Shown here one piece after another: positions 34,101 through 45,000 of a stretch of 64,000 bases of DNA. Origin of the DNA: Aculops lycopersici (Eukaryota; Arthropoda; Arachnida; Trombidiformes; Eriophyidae); the NCBI GenBank assembly GCA_015350385.1, contig WNKI01000005.1:696266-760265 (forward strand), read 5' to 3'. Each line of letters starts with the position of its first letter. The stretch's first letter is position 1. Both the position numbers and the translations under genes were made by a program. The notes under the pieces are model-generated. The model saw only the letters and a program-made list of their open reading frames with translations, was not told where the DNA came from and made no database searches.

Positions 34101-37100
34101 ACAGAGGCACTCTCGCAGGTAAGTCTGCAGCGGCCCGGTCAGCAGTTCACTTGCCTGTAGACAAAGTCTGAATGCTCACAGACCGATATCTAAACAGCGG
34201 GACTAACTAACTAACTGACTAGATTCGCTTACAGCTTGCTTCGTGGCTATCGTTGTTGCGATTGAACGGCACTGATAATAATAACATGTAATGATAGTTT
34301 GCCGATAATAATCATAGTAATATTCATTTCGCTTCAGTGTCCAGGTAAGTCGAGCGAGCAAGCAAAGCGGGAGTTTTCCCCTCGATCGCCAGAGTTGCGC
34401 CAAGATCTGAATCAATTTAGCTCTCTCTCTCTCTCTCGCGCGCGCGCGCGACCACTTTGCAAAGAGGATGCTTCTTGCTGCTTAATTTCTCGACCAACCA
34501 CCAATTGATGTACACTTACTGTGTAAGTGTATGCATGAGAGAAAGCGAGAGAGAAAAAGAAAGATGGAGTTACTCTCGTGAGCAATAATTAAGTATTTCA
34601 AGTAACACAATGATACCAAATCTCGAGCAGTCGGCGGCGAGCTGAACGAAAACTATCGAGTGTCATGGTTATGGTGTTGCTCTTTTTGTTGTTGCGGAAG
34701 GACACGAGCAGTCAAGTGGCCGTGGATCTAATCCAACTCCTAGCTCGAGTCGCGCCGATTTGAGTGTTTAATTGTCTGTCCGTGGTTTTGGTTTTCGCAA
34801 TCACGATAATTACTTTAAAAGAACCACAGACCACCACAAGCGATAATGTGATTCAACACTCACTGTCTCTTTCTTCACAAGACTTGGGTGACATTATCCA
34901 AGCTGATTACCCATGAGAGTTGCGATGGTCCGTTCGAAGAGTAATTAAAGCAAGTGGCACACAAGGTAATATCCCTAAATTTAGTCCAGAGTTGGAGTTT
35001 ACTAGGTGAGATTCTAAATTTAAATTTGCGCTTTTCGCTCTACAACAGGCAACAGGTGGATATGTGGCCTCGTCGTTTCCTTTTGATCTTCAAAAAGAAA
35101 GAAAACACAACGACGACAGGACACCAGAAATTGCCGCAAATAAAACCCACGTCCTTGTTTATTTTCTCCCCTTTTTCTCCCTAACTTGAAGGAGATATAT
35201 ATTCAAATTAGATCCACTGATACAATCTAATGTAAAGTTTCCTAAAAGAGATTAAATGAGAGTGAACCTTCAGTCTGCGGCCACTTAAACTTGATTGATT
35301 GATTGACTTGTCGAGTAACTCGAGCTCTCGCTGGCTTCGGCTCCTACTACAATCAAAGTAGAACAAAATCGACGAAAAGATAAGATACCAGCCAGCCAGT
35401 CAACTAACTGACTGACTAGACCGCCCGCTGCTCTGGTATTTTGGCGCCACGACTTCTTCCCACTAAATTCAGTCACCTGACAGAATCAATCACACTTCCG
35501 ACGAGACGATGTGGTTAACGCCGTAAACTTTCCATCTCTTGCTAACTAATCCACTTTGAGCAACAAGAAAGCTTTAAAGAGAGGAAAAGAGGTAACTTAA
35601 TCTGCATATTCGATGGCTAATCAGCGGTTTAGTTTGTAGAGAGGCGTCCGTGTTTCCAATTTTAACACAAAACTCGACACCCAAAGGGGAAACGGAAGGA
35701 GCAAATTGAGCCAACCAAACAACCATATGTATAAGGTTCACTTTTGCAATGCTAACTTCCTAGTGCAGTATTAGCATAATCAGCGATGGAGAGACCAAAG
35801 GAGAAACTATCTTTTAGGGTGAGAGGGAGAAATCTGCCAAATTTTTCCATTGTTTTCGATTTGCTCACATCCAACTGTACAGCCTTCGCTGTCAGCTTTT
35901 ATCTGTCTATCTATCAGTTTGTCCGGTTGTCTATCTCGCTATTAACTCGAGCCACCTGCAATCTTGGCGGCTACAATCAATGCCAATCGCAAGTACAAGT
36001 TTGACCAATTAGCTTCTCTGGCGCTTGATCAACTGTGAGCCGACCAATGTCTGCAACAGGTTGCAGCCTTTAACCGTAGATCAGTCGACCTTCAATTCGA
36101 CTTGCTTATCTTGGCCACACAATCTAACCAAATTTTTCCCATACAAAACAACAACCCAACTTTCTGCAATCGTGTAAAATAAAATGAAACACAAATTTAC
36201 AAAATCATGCAGTTGCTCTCTGATAACCGGATCCAGGAGATGGCAGCGGCAATGTTGCCCTTTGTTTGGCCCTCCTTTCAGCTGGCCGCAACATCAGGTG
36301 CCCTGGCTACAGCTCGGAAGCAGCAGCAGCGTAGCGAACTCAGTCAAATGCAACCACCTGTTTCGGTCACCGGAAACGGAAGTTCCGCAAATAACTCTCA
36401 GCGCAGCCAATGGGACAAGATCGTTGATTGGCCTATGGAGTACAAGCAAGTGACTAGAATTAATGGTAGCAATCAATACTCGCCTATGGCAGCGAGCGAC
36501 TTTACGCCAACCATCGTTAGCCTTGACTCGCAGCCACCTGTTGATCAATCCACCGTCACTACCGCTGCAGCAACTACCACGCCTACAGCCAGCTCGCCAA
36601 CAATCACAACTTCAACCTCGACGATGACGACAACTACCCCAATGCCATCCCTCGTGATGCCACCTCAGTTGACATCGCGAGACCGGAAGAAGCAAGCAGC
36701 GTCAGTTCACAAGCAAATGGGTGGTCGTGCACAGGGAAGATCAAGCGGTGAAAATAGATCGCAGAGGAAGCGAAGGAGGAAGCCAACTTATTTGGCCGCC
36801 GCAGGTAACTCGCTATCCATTTCCAATGACCAGTTAGTGATGCCAACACCACAGTCACAGACATCACCGTATCCAGACAGCACGCGACTTGCGAGCAAGT
36901 ATTTGATGCCACGGATCAAGTTTCAAAATGGCCAACAAACCACAGTGGCGCCCACTACCGTTAGTCCACAAATGTCATTTTCAAGCCTGCAAATGTCAAT
37001 CAGCGACAAATCGCCGGCTTCTAATGGTCCTGCTCCCATAGTGTCTTCGCGTCAGGAGAACCAGGACTTTAACAAGTGGCAGCCGCTGGCCAAGGTGGTG

Positions 37101-40100
37101 CCCAAGAGTTTGAGTCGACTTATTGAGCAACAGCTGTTATTGAATGCCACTAGTATTTTGGCCGATTGGAATCGCAGAATGAAGAGCAATGACTCAAGCA
37201 AAGTACTCGCCGCTCCTTATCTGGCCGGACTCGCGATGGCCACCAATTTGTCCACGCGCTTGGCGCCGACAACAAGCGTGACGAAAGTGGTTAGGTTGCG
37301 CAACGACACTGACCTGCAAATCCTAATGACCAGTGGAGGTTTCTCGCCAATCGCCACAACAACTACAACTACCGTTAGGCCGCAAAAGTTAACGGCAATG
37401 CCGGCGAATGCTCGCGACTTTGGACGTGAGTTTGGTAGATCGGTCGGCACAGAGGCGCCTATTGTAGTAACCACAACGACCAAACAGCCGACAACCACAA
37501 CATTTGCGCCAACTACAGCACCGAGCGTCGGGCGATCAAATGGGTCGCAGATGCAGCAGCAGCAGCAGCAAAAGCAACAGGCAGTTGCAGTTACTACCAC
37601 AACAACCACATCAGAAAGTCCAACTACCACAAGTGAGAGGCCGAAGATTCGAAACCCAATGGCAAGAACAGAGAGCAGGACGACGGAATCGAGCGAAATG
37701 AAACGCCATTTGCTGGAGGCGCCAACAACCACCCAAACTGCGGTGACCACGTCAACCATGGATCCAACGACCACAGCGGCCATTGCTACGTCACCAGCAG
37801 CAACAGGTGCCAGCTCTTCAGGTGGACAGCAGGTACAATCTTTGAAACAGCAACAGAAAATACGGCAGCAAACTAGCGGGACATTGAAGCCCAGTGGCAG
37901 CAAGCCAAAAAAATTTGGCCACCATCAGGAGCATGAGCAATCTGTTCTGGTCAATGGTGGGCAGAGTGGCAACAACCAAACAGCTATTAGTAGCAGCAAG
38001 GAGCAGCAACTTCAAGCTCTTGCTGGTCAGCTAAATCAGAGTGGCGATGGCAAGAATATAAAATTGTTCCATTTTAAGCGCAAACCTGATGTAGCAAAGC
38101 TACCTTTTTACAAGAAGCCATTGAACTACACTGAATTGGGCTGGACCAATGAGCAAATCCAGGAGCATCTGGAGAGTTTGGGATTGCCCTCGGTGGACGT
38201 TTCAAACGAGGAGTCGAGTTCGGGCAACGGTGGCTCGACTTCCGGTCGCCCACAAAACCAGAGCGACGAGGAGGATCATGAGGATGAGGAGGAGAGTAAA
38301 AGAGAGGCTTCCGCAGGCGAGAGCAAGGATAAATCGCTGGCAAGCAACTCGCTTGGCGTTGGCTCCTCGTCGCCAGCTAGAGCCGAGCTTCTGTTGCTAA
38401 AGCGGAAACGGCGAGGCAAGAACCAATTTGAGCGGCTGATGGCCGAGTTGCACGGCACAAGTTTACCTACAACCGAATCAAGTGCCACAACACCGACCAC
38501 AGCCACCCCCACAACAGGTGGCGAACACCTCGTGCCCGTCATGGTTGGCAAGAAGGCAGAGCCTTATGTGTTGAAGCCAATGTTTTCTGTCATGAACCAA
38601 AAGAAGCGGCGCGACCAGTGGCAACAAAATGGTGCAGGCGCCGTGAGAGGTCCTTTGATGTCCAACAGAGGAGCCGAGACTCAAACAACAAACACAACGC
38701 CGCCACCACCAACTACTCTAACGGAAAGCACGAATAGAAACGCAACCGGAAATAGAGCCAATGGAAAGCCAATAATTAGGCTGCGCCGGAAGCATCACGG
38801 CGAGCAACCACAGCCCCCATCACAACCACCGGTGGACGTGGCATTCCTAATGAGCTCAGAGCACCAGAACCGGCAACAGCATCATCGATCGGTGCTTGAA
38901 ACTCAATGGTCGCGGCCATTGGGAAGTATGGACTCGAAAACTCAAGCTGCACCAAGCTTGATGCTCGTGCCCAGCGGCCTGCTAACACCGAGCGGCAGCC
39001 ACTTGATGCCTCTGTACGCGCCCACTAATGCACTTCTCCAGCGGCCAACGGCGCCATCTGTAATCAGGCCCCAGCAGCAACACGGGTCTAGTAAGGCCGA
39101 CGAGCAGAGCAAGTTTGTCAACGATCTCTTTGCCTGGCGCCCATCGAGCGGCCAGACAAATGCCGCCTCCGGCACACAGTCAGCAGGTTGGCGGCCGGGA
39201 GCGCCTGCTGATGCCACTAGCGGCGAGCGTCTGATGGTTTTCGCCTCGGCGCCGAACCCGAAGCTAACAACAGGTAGTAGCGAGTCTCAGCAACAAGAGC
39301 CACAAGCAAACCAACAGCAGCACCAACAACAACAGCAATCTCAACAACAGAAGCCGGTCAAAGAGCTACAGGTGGCCTCGCTCATGCAATCAATGAGTCC
39401 GTTGAGGGTGCCCAAGTTGCTGGTCAAACCAATGCGTCCGGCGAAGTACAGTCTCAATGGTTACATTCCCAAACCTTCGCTTGCGCAACAATTACAAGCT
39501 CAACAACAGCTCCATCAACACCAACAACAAACTCAATTGGCCACCGCAACAGCCGCAGCAACCGCCAGCTCGGGATCGAATGGTCAGGCAGGAAATCAAT
39601 TGGCTAGACAGACACTTTTAAGGGCTAAGCAACGGACAATTGCCACGGCAAACGGAATGTCGGCGGCCAACGCTGCGTCGCCTTGGCAAACGCAGTCGTC
39701 GTCGTCGTCGGCAGCGACACAGCCGCAGTCTACAAACAACAAAGACTTGGTAAGTAGCTCCTGCTCTTTTCTCGACTTTCAACAACAGCAGCAACAAAAG
39801 TGAGAAGAGAGAGAGAGAGAGAGATATAGTGTGTTGACTGTAGCACAGGTGTCTCGCCATTGATGCGCAAGCTCACTGGACGAGAATATTGCGCCTCTCG
39901 CTGTCTTGTCTCAACTCGGCGGTTAAATGGCAAGTCACACTCATGCACACATTGCGAGCTCAAACAAACAGGTGATGATGACTCATCGTCATGGTTGGCT
40001 GTCATCGTTCGCAACTTTACCAACATCATCATCATCGTCTCCATCAGTTACAAGTGGTTGGTTTAATCGACTAAGAATGGTACGGCATCAACCTGGCGCT

Positions 40101-41484
40101 TCATTAGCCCATCAGCAAAAACATGGCCGATGCGATAGCCGGATGTTGCAATGTTTTGTGCCCTTTCCTCTGCTCATCTAATGGGCCATTGTTATCTGTT
40201 TGATCGCCGACGTGATGTTATCGTTGCGGCGCTCAAGCGATTGGTCATTAGCTACAATTTTCTCGCTTGCATTGGGTTGCACTCCAGTGCCCACTACAAA
40301 CCGCTGACCAGATCTTCGCTGGCCAACTGGAAACGACTTGTTGATTCTTGTCGCTTGCACTGGCAGCGGCAGTCTATCAATTGTAATTTGAGTTGTGTGA
40401 TTGCAACAATACCTGTCGCTGCCTCAACCAAGAGGCTCAAATGGATACCGTTTAAAATTTTCGACTCAAGATTAGGCAATTATGTGCCACCTAACTGCAT
40501 GTGGCTCATGGGCTCAAACACATAATAGCCGCGCCAAAGACGTCAAGCGACAACAACCTTGCTACAATGCGCGACATGCTCGTCCATCATAATTAAATTG
40601 CTTTTAGTCCTTCCATTGGATAGTCTCTTCTTTTCACGAAACACAACAACTCGTGGCCACAAAGGCAACGAGTTTTCCGGAGTCAGAAAACTCCAAAAAC
40701 AATTGCACAACCAAAAGCGTGAAGATCAATTTGCATACTAACTTTGCTAACTTTCTTCCTCCTCATGCTCTTCTTTTCATGACAATTGATCCAAACTTAG
40801 GACTCGTCTACCACCAATGAGATCTTCTCGCGACGCCGGGGACTTCAGCAACATCTACGCTATGATTCAGTTTCTAAAAAGCCACTCTCCTTCGCGGGTT
40901 TGCTACTTTCCGGAAATGCCACCTCAAGTGGCAGCCTCAACAGTAATAACAACCCGCTACCACCCGTAGCCGTGAGCCAGACTAAGATTCAAAGGCAAAT
41001 GGAGGAGAACAAGCGGAAGTATGTGCTGCAGCAGCAAGATTCAATGCGCTCGCCAATTTTGAGCGTCCAACGGGTCAACCAAATCAAGGCAAAATTGGGA
41101 CTGCTCACCGGAAGTAGGTCGACCAATTCATCGAGCAAAAATAATCAGCAACAATCGGCGGCACAGGCCTCAACAAATTCCATCACTGTCGCAGATCCTA
41201 CACAAGATACAGACGAACCCTCGGATTCAGTTGCAAAACAAATGGCTCTCATTGGCGCACCATTAAACTCCATTCCGAAGACAGACTTTGAGTGCACAGA
41301 TAAGCGGGGGAAATTTGTTTCCGGTTTGTTTGCCGATTTCAAAACCGGATGCCAAGTTTGGCATTTGTGTTCCAACAATCGGAAGTACAGTTTCCTCTGT
41401 CCAACTGGCACCATATTTAATGCAAAGGTGCGAATTTGCGACTGGAGATACAACGTCAAGTGCGAGAATACGTTGCCATTTTAG
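19138..41484 (+). CDS. Large secreted mucin-like protein with C-terminal chitin-binding (CBM14) domain
   Basis: Inferred exons 19138-19384, 28070-28989, 30053-30115, 36213-39749 and 40801-41484, all frame-compatible with GT-AG borders, give ~1,816 aa. Exon 1 encodes a signal peptide (MSQSLVSMVLLALVALSALE). Exons 2-4 are low-complexity Thr/Ser/Gln/Pro-rich, typical of heavily O-glycosylated matrix proteins, with dibasic sites such as RQKRRS and KRKRRGK that could be furin-cut. One non-repetitive block (~1035-1075, including LPFYKKPLNYTELGW) stands out. Residues C1754-C1810 form one peritrophin-A domain with spacing C-x18-C-x5-C-x9-C-x12-C-x7-C. This resembles single-domain CPAP1-type cuticular proteins, so cuticle or apical matrix is the likely site. 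Uncertain points: an upstream in-frame ATG at 18712 adds 142 residues; the exon 4 acceptor could be at 36237; an internal start at 36207 is possible; further small exons may exist. Confidence 0.75.
25794..25820. repeat. (GA)n tract
   Basis: About 13 uninterrupted GA units. GA runs are binding sites for GAGA-factor-type proteins in insects. Confidence 0.85.
26028..26061. repeat. Perfect hairpin, 15-bp arms, 4-base loop
   Basis: CATCTCTTCGAGGCT and AGCCTCGAAGAGATG separated by TCAG. Perfect complementarity inside intron 1. It is too short for a standard microRNA precursor. Confidence 0.75.
27121..27150. repeat. (GA)n tract
   Basis: GA-rich microsatellite, about ten pure units with flanking AGAAAG and GATAGAG variants, inside intron 1. 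Confidence 0.8.
28990..30052 (+). other. Intron 2 of the chitin-binding matrix gene
   Basis: Donor CAACAG|GTGAGT, acceptor CGCTGGCAG. It contains CAACAAGTG (29225) and CAACAGGTG (29737). No other gene seen. Confidence 0.6.
30218..30235. repeat. (GA)n tract
   Basis: Nine GA units followed by an A run, in intron 3. Confidence 0.8.
30729..30754. repeat. (CT)n tract
   Basis: Thirteen CT units in intron 3, the opposite-strand form of the GA tracts. Confidence 0.85.
32573..32624. repeat. Perfect inverted repeat, 19-bp arms, 14-base loop
   Basis: Left arm TCAGCTAGTCTGTCTGTCG, right arm its exact reverse complement. It is the longest perfect hairpin seen in the window. Located in intron 3. Confidence 0.8.
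33922..33971. repeat. GA/GGGA-rich low-complexity tract
   Basis: GA units interrupted by TAATAGAAA and followed by GGGA triplets, in intron 3. Confidence 0.75.
34421..34450. repeat. (CT)n-(CG)n compound microsatellite
   Basis: A CT run passes directly into a CG run (about seven CG units). The CG part could adopt Z-DNA. Confidence 0.8.
34511..34531. repeat. Short perfect hairpin
   Basis: TACACTTAC and GTAAGTGTA with a three-base loop, in intron 3. Confidence 0.6.
39750..40800 (+). other. Intron 4 of the chitin-binding matrix gene
   Basis: Donor GACTTG|GTAAGT, acceptor CAAACTTAG; phase 0 on both sides. It includes a GA tract at 39805-39824. No other gene seen. Confidence 0.65.
39805..39824. 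repeat. (GA)n tract
   Basis: About nine GA units just after the exon 4 donor. Confidence 0.75.
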
Positions 41485-41802
41485 TCCTAGTTATTATAAT
41501 TACAATTCATTTTTCACGGAGGCTATCAAATCGATGGGGAAAAATAACCACTCTGCCATCTTAATCGATCCAATCGATATCCCACATGAACATCCTTCTC
41601 TTAAACAACCCTCACTATGACCAATGATACTACATAGCAAAACACACTTTTTATACTATTATAAAGAACCAACCACCTGTCAATCTCTGGAAGGATCTCA
41701 GGCTATTATCTAGGAGGCAGGCAATCCACTACCATCTTTCGAATCCTTAACAAACACCAGGTACATCTCACATAACGACTACTATATCATCGAATCATTG
41801 TA

Positions 41803-41808
41803 AATAAA
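41803..41808 (+). terminator. Polyadenylation signal of the chitin-binding matrix gene
   Basis: AATAAA about 320 bases past the stop codon. A second AATAAA at 41945-41950 is an alternative. Confidence 0.5.
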
Positions 41809-41836
41809 AAACGCCACCTGTTTAAGTGTTCATTAA

Positions 41837-41872
41837 TCTTGGTGTTCGCTCTAATTAATACGAACACCAAGA
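41837..41872. repeat. Perfect inverted repeat, 12-bp arms, in 3' region
   Basis: TCTTGGTGTTCG and CGAACACCAAGA flank 12 A/T-rich bases. It lies between the two candidate polyadenylation signals, in the 3' flank between convergent genes. Confidence 0.7.
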
Positions 41873-42061
41873 CCGAGACAACGCGCAGAGGGTTTATAAG
41901 TATGTTGTGTATCATAGATCGTTTGTAGTCGATGTCGTCACAATAATAAACAGCAGCAATAGTTGTAGTTAAATATAAAATTATATGATTACAGTTGATG
42001 AAAGTATTTGTGTGATAATTATAATAATGTTGATAATATTAATAATGTGACTAGATTCGTT

Positions 42062-45000
42062 TTATGAGCTTGCTTTTCGACTTGGTGCCTCGTCGAAAAT
42101 GTACAACGATCTCGACGACTTTCGTCGCTTGTTCTTCTTAACGACCTCACTAACAGTCTCGTTCTTGCACAAAATCAAAGTGCTTAGACGAGTCTCGGCA
42201 GCAAAACCGCAAACCAGGGCATCGCCTCGTGTTGATATCTGGCAACTACTGACGGGTGCATCAGGACTGAACACTGCTAAGCAGTAACCTGTTTTTCGGT
42301 GAGGTGAGAGTTATTGATTTGGTTAGCTAAAAACATTTTGATGATGGTCAACGAACTTCTTGCAACATCTAGATGGGAAAAGCAACTTACCCTCTTCTAT
42401 ATCCCAGACTCGGAGACTCTGGTCGCGGCAAGTTGAATCCATTGAGAAAATTCGATGGTTTTGAATTCTTATCACGTCTGGTGGCGCCCTGTGTCCAACC
42501 AAAGTATGTCTGTGGTGTAGATTTGTGTTGATAATGGATTAGTATATACATTCATCAATCATAGGATGATGAAGCAGTGGGCAGAAAAGACTTACCTCTT
42601 GGATGCGGTCGATAAATCCCAAATTAGAATGCTACTATCAACGATCGAGTTGACAACTTTGCCCGGCTTGTTGGCTGGAAGTGAGATTGCCACAGCACAG
42701 GTGTCCAAACCGGGCTTCCATTTCTTGAATAAGGTTCCTGAATTGAGATCATAGATAACAATGAAATTCGGCGAAGACGATCTGCCTAATCCGCCACCCG
42801 TTAGGTGTGTACCACTATTTGAATGAGCCATTCCGCCGCCAGCACTGGTGGATCCATTAGTTGAGGAATCGTTATTGGTCGAGTCGCCAAGTTGCCTACA
42901 AACAGACACGACAAAATGTCCGTCGTCGCTGATAGCTGACATTCGAGTTATAAACTCGTGACGATCTAAACGCAAATCATACATCAGCCTCCGCTCGTTA
43001 AGGTTCCAAACCAACAGCGGAAATGGTTTCTGAGTTTCGTCTCCGCAAACGCATATGCCTCCATTTGCGCTCACTAGCAAGCTGTTCAAGAATCGATCCT
43101 CGCCAACTTTGAATGTTGTTTCCAGCTCTCCAGTGTTCAAATTCAACATATTGACATACATCCGATTTCTAGCTAATGCAACCACATAATTATCACCAAA
43201 TACCTCGAAAAATGGCATCTTCTGGTTCATTACGCCCTTGAGTTTGGTCAGCAATACGCCCGAGTCCAAGTCGTAAACTAGCAACTCGCGATTACACAGA
43301 ACCACTGCCCGTTTGTGATCAATCATACGCAAGTCGCGAGGTTGGTCCAAGTTATTGATGCTCCTCACGGCTCGCTCCTCGTAAATATCCCAAACACATA
43401 GACTTCCCTTGTCGGGATGGATCACAATCACGTGCCTATGATTGTCCTTGATGTTGAAGATTCGCTGCTTGGCTTGCGAGCCACCTGCTGCATTTGGCGG
43501 ACCGCCTAGCGGTGGACCGGATTGATAGCCTGAGCTTGTGGTTGATCTGGTGTTTGCTTGTTGGCTAGTGGACGAGACCGAGGACTGGGAGTTTGCCGAG
43601 CCAGTGGCAGAAGAAACCGGGCCAATCCTAGTCTTGATGAATGAATTCACGGAGGTTTCGCTGATGGGTAATAGATTTCTTAATGGTGGACATGAGGCTG
43701 TTGTTAGGATATCGCTAAATTTCTTGCTCTTGGGAAATTTACTCGACCTTTGCGAGTCGTACGTGCGACAATAGATTTGGCTGTAAATTTGGCTCCCATC
43801 ATATCGTAACGGGTAGACACTTTGCTTTATGTAATCGCCTAAACAATTGAGCTCCTCAACATACGATGGCTTGCGACTTCCTGTCGGTTGGCTGCTCTCA
43901 TTCAATCTCTCACAGTCTTCGATAAACTCCTCGGGCATTGAACCATATAAAAATTGGAAGAAAAATTGATGCTTATTCAATATATGCTCTCTGGCTTTTG
44001 ATGGATCAGTTAGAATCAGGAGATTCATAGTTTCAGAAGCTTGTGTTGCAAGCCACAAACTTTCTGATGGACTAACATTGTCCTTGAGTTCCATTGGATT
44101 ATTGTCAACTCCCTTGATTGCGCTTAAAATTGACGAGCGACTTGGCCTAACTTGGCGACTGAAGTAATCGAGTAGAATCTCCCGAACTTCCGTTAAAATA
44201 TTTGGAAATTTGTTTGGCACAAAATGTGCGATGGCAGCTTTGAGAAAATCTCGCTTGATAGTGATCTTGACAACTCCATTACAAAGGATATATGTTAGCC
44301 AGGGGTGGAGTTGAATCTTGAGATAGTTGAATAGGGTTGTTGAAAATTTCCATTGATGCAAATTCGACTCACTACTTGACGACGACAACAATGAGGCCGG
44401 TTTCGTTTTTGAGATCATTGTCATTATGTTGACGATATCCGATTCACTCAATCCATTGCGTGATGAATCAATGGCAATAAATAGAGCGCACAACTGATAT
44501 GGAGGCATCAGATATTGTAGGTGAGATATAACAACCTGTTGAATATTTTTGAGATTATCTATTTGATTGATTTTGCCGGTGCTCAACTCAGGATAAGAAT
44601 GCTCATTATTGAGCATTCTTATGCGACACATACTAATAATATTGTCCACATCCCTGTAGGTGAGCTGAGTTTGATCCTCGGGCAAACTAGAGCCGATAGC
44701 TGCTTCACCGCCGGAAGTTGCTGATGAGACAAAGTTGAGATTCTTAAGTTCCTCGTAGAGGTTACCTGTTGAGTATAATCTCTTTTGGCGGGCCGTTAAG
44801 GTGAGCATCTGAGCCCACTCACTTGTAGTTGGATTATCCAAGCTGATGAAAGTTGCATCCGAGTATGAGCTTAACACCTTCTTGTAAAGGTGCGAATCAA
44901 CCTCGAGCATAATAAATATCTTGACCCTTGGGTTTGCCTCCAGCTCGCAAAGCCAATCTAAGCTAGAGTTGTTGCTGGGATTAGCTAGTTCAAATTGATC

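Larger units (their letters stand above)
15432..35058. promoter_or_regulatory. Dispersed array of CAACA[G/A]GTG E-box motifs
   Basis: By eye, at least 23 exact copies of CAACAGGTG or CAACAAGTG occur on either strand. Examples start at 15432, 15949, 16668, 18400, 18755, 18915, 19544, 22014, 24497, 25853, 26335, 27459, 29225, 29737, 30273, 31416, 31619, 31663, 31862, 32476 and 35050; one lies in exon 2 (28345). Many extend to GCAACAxGTGG. Less exact forms (CAACAGGTT, CAACAGGTAG) are also common. CAACAGGTG is the known Snail/Scratch zinc-finger site; CAAGTG is also an NK2-homeodomain core. The binding factor in this species is inference. Confidence 0.6.
30116..36212 (+). other. Intron 3 of the chitin-binding matrix gene (6.1 kb)
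   Basis: Follows a 63-nt exon with donor GGG|GTGAGT. The acceptor before 36213 (ATGCAG) has a weak pyrimidine tract, so the downstream border may be 36237. The intron carries GA/CT microsatellites (30218, 30729, 33922, 34421), a cluster of E-boxes at 31416-31870, and hairpins at 32573 and 34511. No supportable gene. Confidence 0.5.
41485..42061. other. Tail-to-tail intergenic DNA, matrix gene / NACHT-WD gene
   Basis: 3' UTR-like A/T-rich sequence with two AATAAA signals on the plus strand and one hairpin. No coding sequence seen. Confidence 0.5.

Noticed and set aside
37217..37903. 228-residue minus-strand open frame rich in valine
   Set aside because: Antisense shadow of the Thr-rich mucin exon; composition explained by the opposite strand.
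44597..44626. 13-bp-arm palindrome in the NACHT-WD gene
   Set aside because: It lies inside a well-supported coding exon and is explained by the codons for an RMLNNEH-type segment; no separate function claimed.
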